NCBI GenBank assembly: GCA_023055505.1
Contig: JALIRH010000013.1
Location: forward strand, 124,001-188,000
DNA: 64,000 bases
Source: Callipepla californica brunnescens
Taxonomy: Eukaryota; Chordata; Aves; Galliformes; Odontophoridae
Reading direction: 5' to 3'
The notes under the pieces were generated by a model. The model was not told the origin of the DNA. It saw nothing but the letters and a program-made list of their open reading frames with translations, and searched no databases. Shown here piece by piece: positions 35,701 through 45,575 of this stretch. Numbering within the stretch: position 1 is the stretch's first letter; the number at the start of each line of letters is the position of its first letter. The position numbers and the translations under genes are program-made.

Positions 35701-36110
35701 TGGCCCCTTAAAATTGCCTGCACTGCCTGGATACTAATACATCTTTCCCTTAGTCTGAACTCTCCCACAGTGGTCTGGAGAGTCAGACCCCACAAGATGT
35801 CTATCCCCAATATGTACTCTGGAACTGGGGCAATAGATACCTTGTACTCCCGAGGTGGAAGACACCCAACCCCCAGTTTCAACCACGTTTGGGTTACGGG
35901 GATCATCTGCCCCCCGAACCCACCTATCATAGCCTTAGTGCCCAGGAATTTATTTGGGTCCCCATATATGATGGATGTTTCTGCCCCAGTATCTACCAGC
36001 GCCATCACTCGTTGTACATTCTTTCTTGACCAATGAATAGTTAATTCAATATAGGATCTCCGGTCTCCTGTAGAGACCCTAGTCCTGGGGAATTTTGGCT
36101 CCCCTGTCAT
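32724..36110 (-). pseudogene. pol: ERV-L pro-pol polyprotein with two stop codons
   Basis: Encodes the provirus enzymes in one frame of about 1128 codons with TAG at codons 358 and 569. The ATG at 36108-36110 overlaps the gag TGA (ATGA), which decided the start. Domains: protease, D-T-G at residues 40-42 and L-G-I-D-I-L at 101-106; RT about 150-450, with D-Y-R-E-L-N at 205-210, D-L-A-N-A-F-F at 242-248 and Y-I-D-D at 307-310; RNase H about 605-735, with T-D-G-S (Asp610), Glu644, Asp668 and N-D-E-A-D; integrase, with a zinc-binding HHCC region (His754/759, Cys788/791) and catalytic Asp819, Asp877 and Glu913 in D,D35E spacing; and a tail of about 165 residues whose middle (about 989-1061) resembles dUTPase. 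The first TAG lies where family members usually have Trp. All catalytic residues named are present, but the stops prevent a full-length product. Confidence 0.9.
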
Positions 36111-37700
36111 GCCATCAGCTCTGCAATCCCCAAGTCTTTTTCCTCTGACAGCTTGACTCTGGATGCCCGGGCCGCCTGAGGAGGTTTACGTCTTTTCAAT
36201 GGCACCATGAAATCTTCCAGATTCCATGTGTCTTGTGGAATGTGTTCTATAAATCGAATTCCTTCCCTTCTGGGAGAGGACTGGAATCTTTGATCATTGG
36301 GCAACTGTTTCCATAGTTGTAGTAATACCTGATTAGGCTGCCCATCAATCTTTTCAAATCAAACTCCTGCTCTCAGCAGGTCATTAAACATCTGTGTTCT
36401 CGATACCCTGATGGGTCCGGATTGGATTACCTTAGAGGCTGGTCTCCTAGGTAGTGGTGGTGGATGGATCTCTGAACTTTCCACCACCATTCGGACATTG
36501 CACCTAGCGCGCAGGCGCTCTGTCTCCCCCAGATCTGCCACCAATTGGGCAGCCTGTTGTATGATGGCCTCTGAGGCCACTAGGGGGTTCAGTATGGATA
36601 CCAAAGTACCATACTGATGAGATGGAGCTTGCTGCAGGATAAGGTCTCTCATTCCTGCTGAGAATTTCATCAGGTCTGGGCTCTCAAAATCTTCCTCATA
36701 GATTGCCTCTCTCATACCCAGTTCCCGAATATAATTTTGCAGGTCTTCCATAGAAGACCATAGACCTGTATTTAAAGGGATGTCAGTTTTGTTTGGCCAT
36801 GTTATACGGCACGCAGCTGTTAACCATTTAATTAAAGAATGTTTTTCATCATTATGTTGGACGGTGGCATATAGCCTCTGTCTGAGGGCAGGGTGACTGG
36901 AAATGGATGCCAGTTTTGAAATTTCTGGCCCATTTACCATAACACCTTCTGCCCCCATGTCCCATAAGCGGAGCAGCCATGCTGGTACACTCTCTCTCGG
37001 TTTTTGGCTAAACCGCTGTAATAGATCCATCAGTTCAGCTGCTGTATATGGGCGAGCTGTTACATGTAAAGTGCTATGGGCAGGGGGCCATTGGTCAGGG
37101 GGTAGCCCCACTGGTCTATCCTGTATTTTTTTTTTTTGTTTTTTGGTTTACAACTGGTCGAATCTCAAAGGGATCTAGCACAAGTGGAAATTCAAGATCC
37201 GACCTTTTAGTGCCTTCATCTTCAGAAACCAGATTATGCAGGTTGTCTTCTACAGGGTCCCCGGTGACTTCTAGGGAGATATTCCGGACCTTCTGTATGG
37301 GAGTGACCAGTTTTGGTGTTTTTCCTGTCAAAATTGCAATTTGTCTTTCTAATTCTTCGATACGGTCACGCAAGAGTTGATTTTCATCAAGCAGATCCCC
37401 TTCAGATGTGTTCATCTGGTTTAAGGCTATCAGCAGCGGCCATGCCACCGTAGATGCAGCTAATTGCCGCTCCCGAGTAGTCAGTACGTTTTTAGTCAGA
37501 GAGAGAAAATAGTCAGCTAGTCGGGACAGGGATTCAAGGAGGTTTCCTCTGTCTCGCAGGGGGCCCCATTTTTCAATAATAGCAGCAACCCCGTGGTATG
37601 GGGATCCTAGAAATCCCGGGATATGACTGGGCAAAAGGTCATTTAAGGGGGTGGTCTTTTCCCGTGAAAACCACCCCACGATGTTACTTAGAAGGGTCAT
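36107..37700 (-). pseudogene. gag: ERV-L gag, copy 2
   Basis: Structural polyprotein of about 530 codons. I chose the ATG at 37698-37700 (M-T-L-L-S-N-I-V-G-W-F), the first after the primer-binding site; the frame stays open upstream into the LTR without meaning. A coiled-coil-like heptad region (D-R-I-E-E-L-E-R-Q-I) lies at about residues 110-130. The frame slips in an A-rich run (about 37122-37140), resumes as P-D-Q-W-P-P-A-H-S and continues to 36359-36361, where a TGA interrupts. It then runs on in the same frame to the natural TGA at 36107-36109. The middle contains W-L-L-R-L-W-D-M-G-A, a motif echoed as W-L-L-R-C-W-D-N-G-A in the third provirus. No CCHC zinc knuckle is visible. Confidence 0.85.
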
Positions 37701-37729
37701 AGTGAATGTTTTTAAAAGGTATGAGGCTG

Positions 37730-37741
37730 CCTGGCTCGCCA
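37730..37741 (-). promoter_or_regulatory. Primer-binding site of ERV-L copy 2
   Basis: Two bases after the LTR end, the minus strand reads TGGCGAGCCAGGCAG. About 14 of these 15 bases fit the complement of the 3' end of a vertebrate tRNA-Arg (ACG) from my recollection of that tRNA. A tRNA-Leu primer, usual for ERV-L, fits less well. Confidence 0.5.
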
Positions 37742-37743
37742 AG

Positions 37744-38085
37744 TGTAAAGCAAGCAAAGGCGGTGACAGAGCTTTTATTTGAGGTAGAGGCGCTACAGAA
37801 AGAGATGTTACAGATAAGGGGGAATGAACTCACCCCTCCCGGCGACCGTTTAGGCTGAGGATTGCAGCCGCCTCTCGTTCAAACGCTGGCGCGCCGGAAG
37901 GAAGAGAGCCAGAGAGAGGGGGGGCAACCCACGCCGGCTCCGAGCGGATCTGTGCTCCCGGAAGCACCTCCGGAAGCACCACCGAGAGGGAGAGAGCGAG
38001 AGGTCCGGTGGACCTGGGCTCCTCCGCTCTGGTCACTCAGATGCTCATTCACTGGTTCAGGCTGTGACCAGGCAATCCCACTACA
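37744..38085 (-). repeat. 5' LTR of ERV-L copy 2
   Basis: 342 bp, TGTAGTGGGATTGCC to GCTTTACA on the minus strand, with AATAAA on the minus strand at about 37774-37779. The outer end adjoins target copy ACATA (38086-38090). Confidence 0.92.
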
Positions 38086-38090
38086 ACATA

Positions 38091-41000
38091 AAAATTAAGA
38101 TCAAGATATTGAACTCACCTGAAGATCTATGGTAAGAAAGCAGGAAGAGTGAATTTAATCTTTCAATTTATGCTAGTGTTCGGTTTCTGCCTTCAGTACT
38201 TTCTGATGAGAGTGCCAATTTTTTGCATATGGATTTGTTTCATTTTCAGGTTCTAACCTGAAGCTGCATTCAGCTGCATGGTTGTATTCTTTATTTAGCT
38301 CTCCCGTTCACTTATGAGATATGATATTGAGCATTATTTGTCTAGAACCAAAGTAGGTCAGCCACAGTTTGAGAATCACTGGCTAGAAAGTTGGCTCTGG
38401 TCATATTATTTACTCCAGAAACTCAATTAAATGATACATGGATAATCCAGTATAAAAAATTCAGACTGGAACCCAAGTTTGAAAAACATTAATTCAATAC
38501 ATTTTTTTTAAGCTAGAATGATAGTAAATATCACAAAAATGTTATACTGAAATGTCACCTGATTGTTCATTACCATCACCATTTTGTATCATTTTGTGTT
38601 GATTTTCTTATCTCAGTATTAATGCAGACACCATTCCTTTTTAACAGTGAGGCAAGAGAAAAAAGGTGAGAGAAGCAAAACAAGCAAAATCATGTTCACT
38701 GCACAGGTCGGAGTAGAAGAAGAACCAAAACAGTTTAAAAGGGAATTTTAGAAGGAAAAGTCTGACCTTTATTTTATGGACATGCCTTTTTATCCTAAAG
38801 AAGGCAGAACAGTGGCTGGTGGTAGGAGGAAGACCTAAGTGTCAGAGAGTTTACATATGATTTTTTACATTTATTTTCCTGTTCATTGTAAATTTTTTTC
38901 TTCTTTCTGTTTTGAAGTGTAGAACTCATTTCATTCTATCATTCTGCATTTTGTCCAGTGAAACAGAATTGGATTTACTAAGTATTTTTCAAATAACTTA
39001 CTGCTTAAGCACAGAGGTACTCTATGAAGGAAACTTGGATATAGTAAGGCATTAAACAATTGCAGATAATTTGGAGAGGCAAATGAAAACACAAGAGAAT
39101 CTAGCTGTGTCATGCTTCAATAGTTAAACTCTATTTCTCGTCGTGAAGTTAATTGTTTAAGACTAAGTTGCATGTATTTGTTTCTTTTAAGAATAAACAG
39201 GTGTTCTTACGAATTAAAATTAATGAAGTGCACAAAAAATGCATATATATGCCCATTTTGTGTGCATTGTACAAAGGAATGTGAATGTGTGTTCATTTAT
39301 CAAGCAAGTCAAAGCAATGTGCATCACAAGTATTTTATTTTATTATTATTATTATTTTTTTTTTTTTGCAGTACCAGGAGCCGGAAATCTGAATTAGAAA
39401 GATTTGAAAATATTTCAAACACCAAAATATTTCAGCTTTGTGTCTCTGCACTTTTTCCAGCTTACTTTTGAAATATAAAGAGCAGGACAATTTACTTCAA
39501 CAGTGTATTTGAGATAAGAACAGGAATTCATTATAAATCAGAGATGACTGCTGTGATCCCTTCTCTCTATATCCACCTGTCTGTTCTTTCCTTATACTAG
39601 CCTCATAAACCCTGCTATGGCATGAAGTTGGTGTTTTTGTCTGTGATTAGAGCTGTTGTTGTGATACTGTATACACAGTAAAATATTTTGCCTATTAGAA
39701 GTAAAGAACATGCTTTTCCTTCTATCCAGCTGCCAGCAGTCAACTCCCAAAATCCGTGAAAGCAAAGACATTTCTGGAGTATCCTTTGCTACTCAAGTGA
39801 TTATTAAAAAACAGACAAAACCAGATAGACAGCACTAATACTCCTGAGAGAGAAACCAAAATGTAAATTCAGCTGAATGAATAGATATCAAAACTTAAGG
39901 TAATGACTTAGGAGGGTAGACATCCTCCCTCAAGCTACCTATATGCAAGAGTGTAAGTAAAGGAAGTTCTCAGGAGTTTGTGCAATTCAGAGGGTATTAG
40001 GACTCCTGTGAACACAGAAGAAAGAAACTGAATTAAAATGGTAATATTAAATATCAAGGTACTAAATGAAAGAAAGAACTGACATGACCAACCCAACAAA
40101 ATATTTATTCTGAAGGAAGCCTATGGGCCCATATGGGCACTACATCTCAAGGGACTTATGAATTTTCCTGCAATGTTTTAGCTGAATTGGTTGCATAGTT
40201 TTTTGACTGTGTGCTCCATGGGAATGCCATCTGAAGAGTTGGTGGGTAGGATCAAGAAAAAGGTAAAAATCTGTATTTAAAATACAGTTAAATGACTTGA
40301 ATTGTTCAGAAGTTGTGGAGATGGAAAATAAAACAATAGCCATGCTTAACATTTGATTAATAAACTGGCCTTTTTTTTTTTTTTTTCTTCTGGATTTAGC
40401 AGTGTCTACTTTGCTTCCAGGGATCTGTAATAATCTGTTCTGAAACACGTGTAGCTCATACTAGAATTCATACTAAAAACTAACAGTTTTTACAGTTATA
40501 TGGTTTGCTTGTTTAAAATTATCTGGATTATTTGACTCCTATAGATTTTGATGAAATATCAGTAACGTGTAGTGAAATTCAAACTTACTGTTTAGTCCTT
40601 TAATTCTATTTTTAACTTATCTGGCCCATAGATTTTTGTTAGTTTCACTGAAGGTGGATCAACTTAACTTTTAGTTATTAAAATTCAGCATAGCTATGAA
40701 ATTTCCAAGTGTACTTTGGCAACGTAAGGCAAGCATTATAGTGAAACTATTTTGGGTGATTTTCAATTCTGTCAGCAGAAAGTAATATATATACCTGATC
40801 TACTGTGCTCCACTACATACCTATGAGAGCAGACACATTCTCAACAATTTGCTGGTAGGTGGTAAAATTTAATATTGCATCTGAGAGGACCTGAGTGCTC
40901 CAGAAAATTAAATACTAAATTTGTATGTGAATCAATACTTAAAATATCACTTTCATCGGTATTAAGTATTAAATAAAGTGACCAAGGAAACAATGGCCAA

Positions 41001-41423
41001 AGGAAAATATGTACTTGAGGTTAGGACCTGTACTGCACATTCTGTATCTAAAATGTATAGCGCACTTAAATCAGACTTAAAGTTCACTTAAGGGATATCA
41101 CAGAACAGCTTAATAGCATGAACTCTCAGTTTCCAGTAGGCTTCCTGCAGCAGACATCCATGGCTATGAATATCAATATCATTCAAGTGTGCTTTCTGAT
41201 GTATTATCTAGTAGGGTACAGACAGAGCTCTGCAGAGCATGAATCATTTCTGATGCAATGAGCTCCAGGAACGTGAAGAATTGTTGTGAAAGACAATTGT
41301 TTCATGTCTCAAAGATTGCTTTCTGAGGCATTTTTTGTGATAAGACTCTGGTTTATCTAGGAGGGGAGTGGTGAGTGTCACAAAGCAACACTTTGTAGAC
41401 AGCTTTACATTTGAAAGCACTTC
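38091..41423. other. No gene recognised (about 3.3 kb)
   Basis: AT-rich unique sequence with a TTA/T run at about 39336-39370 and a T run at 40371-40386. No supported ORF, RNA or repeat. The last five bases, ACTTC (41419-41423), are the target copy of the next provirus. Confidence 0.55.
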
Positions 41424-41862
41424 TGTTGTGGTTTTGTGGTTTTGATGGCGGTATTCCACATTAGAACATTAAGGCCGTTAAGGAGTTAATGCTGTGGGAG
41501 CAGGGGAGGGGCAGAGCTCCACACCAGACGGCGAGGCCCGCGCTTTTTTGTGGCGCGGTCGGGGCTGCTGTGAGGAGTTCAGCACGTGTACAGTAGGCTC
41601 CCAGACTTCTGGTTTGGAAATTTTGTCTCTCTCTCTCAATTGTTCAATTTTATTAGATTTAGTAAAGTTACCGTTCCTTCTCAGATCATGCCGTTGTGTT
41701 TTTCTTTACAGACCCTTTATTCCCTCTGTTTTCCCCTCCCCCCGGAGCGTGCGGCTCTGCTGAGGCCGCCGCACGGCCACTGAGGGGCAGTTTTTTTCCC
41801 TTCCCTTTCTCTTTCCCTTCTCGGTTCCCCCTTGGGTTACTGTCACGGATAACACTGTGACA
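41424..41862 (+). repeat. 5' LTR of the third provirus
   Basis: 439 bp, TGTTGTGGTTTTGTGG to ACTGTGACA. Contains a GC-rich segment (GGGAGGGGCAGAGCTCC, GAGGCCCGCGC) that could be a promoter region. It is distantly related to the solo LTRs at 15, 48 and 63.6 kb. Confidence 0.93.
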
Positions 41863-41877
41863 CATTATTGGTGGAGG

Positions 41878-43695
41878 ATGCGGGCAGGGCAGTATTTGTA
41901 CTCCACTGTAAAAGTGGTGCTGAGTGGACTAACTGTTTTCATGTACCTTAGAGCATGTTGGCGTCTTTTTAAGCTCCTCATGTTCAGCACCGGAGTCATA
42001 TATGCATACAGCTGCTTTAGTGTGCTGATGGGGTTACCCCCCTCCTGCCTAAACGCCCTGGTTAATATGACAGATTATAAGGCATTTGGATTGGTTTCCA
42101 GGTACTCTTTTCAGATTTTTACCTATGTTCAAGATGTCAGCCTGGCAATTGTGTTATCTGTTTTTCTGAATGTACTCCTTGCAACAGTAATTTATATCCT
42201 GTGTAGGAAGCCTTCCTCAGAACCAGAGAGTGTTGAATGGCAGGGAAGGTGGGAAAAATTAGGAAAGAAATTAGAAGCGTGGGGACCCCCGGTGCAATGT
42301 GATTTTGATCTTGAGCACCTGCGGGATCCTGAGAAATTCAGTGAGTGTTTAGGTCAGGAGTCATGTGACTCAGGGAGATCTGAGAAGGAACGGATTGTTT
42401 GGGGCTTGGCTTGTGCTTATCGAGCTATAATTGATATTCTTGAGAGAAATGGTTTCCAAACCGAGGTTCAGAGCAAAAATGAAAACCTTGAGGTTAAACC
42501 TGACCAGTCACAGGAAGCACCGGCATCCGTGTCGGTTGCCCCTGTGGAAGGTCAGAAATGGAAACGAGTGTCCTCGCGGCTAGAACGGAAAGAAGAAGAA
42601 GCAGAGAAAAAAAAGGAAGATCCAGGTGAGGGGCCCTCTTCAGCACCAACACCACCACCACCACCTAAAAAGGCCACTGAGGAAGGTGAGAGACATGGAG
42701 ACGACAGAGATGAGAAAGAAGAGGAAGATCCAGGTGAGGGGCCCTCCTCAGCACCACCACCACCACCACCTCCTAGAAAGGCCACTAAGAAAAGTGTGAG
42801 ACATGGAGAGGACAGTGATAATGAAGAAATCACCATTACTACTATTCGTTGGCCCCTAAAGATGACTGAAATCCAGGGTTCAAGAAAGGAGTTTGTATGG
42901 CGCTCAGATGAACCTATCGTCACCTGGTTGCTGCGGTGTTGGGACAACGGTGCCAGCAGCGTGTCCCTTGATGGCAACGAAGCCCGCCAACTGGGAAGCA
43001 TTGCTTGAGACCCAGCTATCGACAGAGGGATTAGTAGATGTCTGAGTGGAGTTGCTACCCTCTGGGAACGAGTACTAGTAGCTGTAAAGGAGAGATTTCC
43101 TTACAAAGACGATTTGGAGCCTAAGGTGGAAAGATGGAATACTGTGGAGAAGGGCGTCCAATTTTTGAGAGAAATGGCTGTAGTAGAGATGCTGTACGAT
43201 CCTACTTTTGTCCCTAACAATCCACACCAGGACCGCGATCCTGAGAAAGCATGGTGTAAAGCTGATGTATATCGGAAGCTCTCAAAAACAGCACCAGAAA
43301 GGTACGCAAGTACACTGGTAGCAACATTCAATATACTCGAGGGCCGAAACAGAAGACTCCCATTTCATGAAGTGGTTACTACACTTCAAAACTTTGAACA
43401 ACAACTTCCACCATCACACGTTTCCATTGCAGCTGTATCATCGGTAGCAGGAGAAGTCAGTGACATAAAGAAGATACTGAAAATGATACTGGAGGAATTG
43501 TCCCTACTGATGAACCGGGATGGACCTGTGTCAGTATCAGAAACACCGGATGAAGATGGGGATGATCCAAAGAATCTGATGGAGAAACTGATCAAACTGA
43601 TAAAAGCTTCAGCCATCAAAGGCAACCGCCTCTCTGCTCGAGCAAATGACAGCAGTAACTTCATGTCGCGTGTGTCCATGTGGAGCTTCTTATGA
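41878..43695 (+). pseudogene. Gag-like protein with N-terminal membrane segments; one TGA
   Basis: About 605 codons, open except for one TGA at 43006-43008. The first ATG (41878) lies in the primer-binding-site region; M-T-D-Y-K at about residue 65 is another candidate start. Residues ~8-105 contain three hydrophobic stretches (about V-L-S-G-L-T-V-F, G-V-I-Y-A-Y-S and V-L-S-V-F-L-N-V-L-L-A-T-V-I-Y) unlike a normal Gag. An acidic/Lys region follows, with two 36-residue repeats each carrying E-D-P-G-E-G-P-S-S-A-P and a proline run (from 42616 and 42724). Then comes a Gag-like part: W-L-L-R-C-W-D-N-G-A, echoed in the ERV-L Gag. The TGA is in a context where CGA (Arg) would give R-D-P-A-I; this is inference. 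The final part has a Lys/Glu/Leu-rich, helix-like region. No zinc knuckle is seen. Confidence 0.75.
42616..42831 (+). repeat. 108-bp tandem duplication in Gag-like ORF
   Basis: Two in-frame copies start GAAGATCCAGGTGAGGGGCC at 42616 and 42724. Each encodes D-P-G-E-G-P-S-S-A-P, a run of six or seven prolines, and a basic/acidic tail. The second copy ends less clearly. Confidence 0.9.
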
Positions 43696-43783
43696 GAGAA
43701 TGGAGAGGACATGAAGAAGTGGCATAAAAAACCCACCCCTACACTACGAGCACGTGTGAGAGAATTACAGCAGAGATCAAGCT

Positions 43784-44143
43784 GCTAAAATTGAAGTGTC
43801 TCAAATAGACTTGAACTGGCAGAACAGAGGAGAGTTATTTTTAGCTCGGTGGGCCCATGAGACCTCAGGCCATCAAGGAAGGGATGCGACCTACAAGTGG
43901 GCTAGAGACCGAGGGGTGGACTTAACTATGGATGCCATTGCACAGGTTACCCATGACTGTGATACATGCACCATAATTAAACAGGCCAAGAGGATGAAAC
44001 CTCTCTGGCAGGAAGGGAGATGGCAGAAGTATAAATATGGGGAGGCGTGGCAGGTTGATTATATCACCTTGCCGCGATCTCGCAACGGTAAGCGTTATGT
44101 GCTCACCATGGTGGAGGCGACCACTGGGTGGCGGGACATTTAA
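43784..44143 (+). pseudogene. Integrase N-terminal fragment (zinc-binding + first Asp)
   Basis: Retroviral integrase remnant. It has H-E-T-S-G-H, then C-D-T-C (the HHCC zinc-binding domain), and W-Q-V-D-Y-I-T with the first catalytic Asp. It breaks off after M-V-E-A-T-T-G-W near 44132, where the frame changes. The second catalytic Asp and the Glu are absent, so the catalytic core has been deleted. No start codon of its own is likely; it would have been part of pol. Confidence 0.8.
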
Positions 44144-44447
44144 GCATTGGGAGAAAAATCTGTCAGAAGCCACCTGGTTGGTCAACACTAGGGGATCAGT
44201 GAACAGAGATGGTCCTACACAATCCAGCTCCCTACAGACCATAGAGGGAGATAAGGTCCCTGTAGTACATGTGAAGAGCATGTTGGGAAAAGCAGTGTGG
44301 GTCCTTCCAGCCTCTGGAAAGGGCAAACCCCTCCGAGGAACAGTTTTTGCACAGGGACCTGGGTGCACCTGGTGGGTAATGGATAAAAATGGGGATGTCC
44401 AGTGTGTACCACAAGGGAATCTGATGCTGGGGGAGTGCAGTCTGTGA
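44130..44447 (+). pseudogene. Integrase C-terminal fragment
   Basis: Begins in a different frame directly after the previous fragment. It encodes W-L-V-N-T-R-G-S, then G-D-K-V-P-V-V-H-V-K and V-F-A-Q-G-P-G-C-T-W-W-V. The layout fits the end of an integrase core and an SH3-like C-terminal domain. It ends at a stop at 44445-44447, about 120 bp before the 3' LTR. There is no env. Confidence 0.7.
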
Positions 44448-44567
44448 TTCCATGTGTATATATATATATGTATAGATATGTTTGCATGTAATCTGTGTTA
44501 TTACTGTTCTTGGTTCTATATAGATACATGTTAAGCATGATGTGATGATGTGGAATAAGGGGTGGAA

Positions 44568-45008
44568 TGTTGTGGTTTTGTGGTTTTGATGGTGGTATTC
44601 CACATCAGAACATCATGCAGGCCGTTAAGGAGTTAATGCTGTGGGAGCAGGGGAGGGGCGGAGCTCCGCACCAGACGGCGAGGCCCGCGCTTTTTGTGGC
44701 TCGGTCGGGGCTGCTGTGAGGAGTTCAGCACGTGTACAGTAGGCTCCCAGACTTCTGGTTTGGAAATTTTGTCTCTCTCTCTCAATTGTTCAATTTTATT
44801 AGATTTAGTAAAGTTACCGTTCCTTCTCAGATCGTGCCGTTGTGTTTTTCTTTACAGACCCTTTATTCCCTCTGTTTTCCCCTCCCCCCGGAGCGTGAGG
44901 CTCTGCTGAGGCCGCCGCGCGGCCACTGAGGGGCAGTTTTTTTCCCTTCCCTTTCTCTTTCCCTTCTCGGTTCCCCCTTGGGTTACTGTCACGGATAACA
45001 CCGTGACA
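44568..45008 (+). repeat. 3' LTR of the third provirus
   Basis: 441 bp, nearly identical to 41424-41862. It keeps several CpGs (for example GCGGAGCTCCGC) that are TG or CA in the 5' copy. Confidence 0.93.
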
Positions 45009-45013
45009 ACTTC

Positions 45014-45415
45014 TTTGGAGGAGTTTGCTTTTGAGAGTGCTCAGGAGTGATTACTGGCAGAAGATCTACCTTAATTAAGGAAATAGAGGAAGAGAAAAAA
45101 GAAGCCACCATCATCAACCTCCAGCGACCAATTGCTACTGGAGATCAGCATCTGAACTATGACCCTTGGTGACTCTCTCTCGCTTTCTACAAAGACTCCC
45201 TGCTTTATTTATTTATTTTTAGTTTTATATCTCTTTTCTACTGCCCATCTTCCCTTCCCCATCTCCTTAAGCAACTAGAATTTGTAATAAACTGGTCAGG
45301 CTAACATTTGACCTGTTTTGTCTTAATCTCGCTATAGGGTATATATATATTAAAAAGAACCTCTTCTCCCTCCTACAAATTGGAGTGAGACATTTTTAAA
45401 TCCACCCAGTCACGT
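45014..45415 (+). repeat. Probable LTR fragment, plus strand
   Basis: Contains AATAAACTGGTCAGG at about 45286, followed by an R-U5-like stretch and an end TTGGAGTGAGACA. An inverted pair TGGTCAGG ... TTGACCTG surrounds the polyadenylation signal. A 5' edge is not visible; the left end is the target site of the adjoining provirus. Confidence 0.45.
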
Positions 45416-45575
45416 AAAGGTTGCTTGAAATTGATGCATAAGTGATTATTCCTTCTGTTGAGGAAGAAAAAAACGTTAGCACAAGGGAAAGGAGGGGTGG
45501 GGGGTAAGGGAGAGTTAAATGTTACACAATTGCTACAAAGGATTTCTTGGTCTTGGTTACAAATGATGCACTGAT

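Larger units (their letters stand above)
32058..38085 (-). mobile_element. ERV-L-type provirus, copy 2, nearly intact gag-pro-pol
   Basis: 6028-bp provirus on the minus strand. The 5' LTR is at 37744-38085, the 3' LTR at 32058-32374, and a perfect 5-bp target duplication ACATA flanks it at 32053-32057 and 38086-38090. Order on the minus strand: LTR, primer-binding site, gag, pro-RT-RNase H-integrase-dUTPase-like, polypurine tract, LTR. There is no env, as in many ERV-L families. Pro-pol is open except for two TAG codons; gag has a homopolymer frameshift and one TGA. RT, integrase and the dUTPase-like tail argue for class III. Copy 1 at 9617-13428 is the same family in the opposite orientation. 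Confidence 0.93.
41424..45008 (+). mobile_element. Non-autonomous avian ERV with Gag-like ORF
   Basis: 3585-bp provirus with LTRs at 41424-41862 and 44568-45008 and a perfect 5-bp target duplication ACTTC (41419-41423 and 45009-45013). By eye the LTRs differ at about ten positions plus two small indels, roughly 2%, mostly CpG transitions, so the insertion looks young. Inside are a long Gag-like frame, no protease or RT, and two integrase remnants in different frames. A polypurine tract (AAGGGGTGGAA) precedes the 3' LTR. The layout (LTR, one long ORF, pol scraps, LTR) recalls the chicken ENS-1/ERNI (Soprano) elements; I could not verify identity. Confidence 0.9.

Noticed and set aside
35542..36036. 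164-codon plus-strand frame
   Set aside because: Antisense to the ERV-L protease-RT region with clear D-T-G and RT motifs on the other strand.
42552..43001. 149-codon minus-strand frame with Ser/Gly-rich runs
   Set aside because: Antisense shadow of the proline/acidic repeats of the Gag-like ORF.
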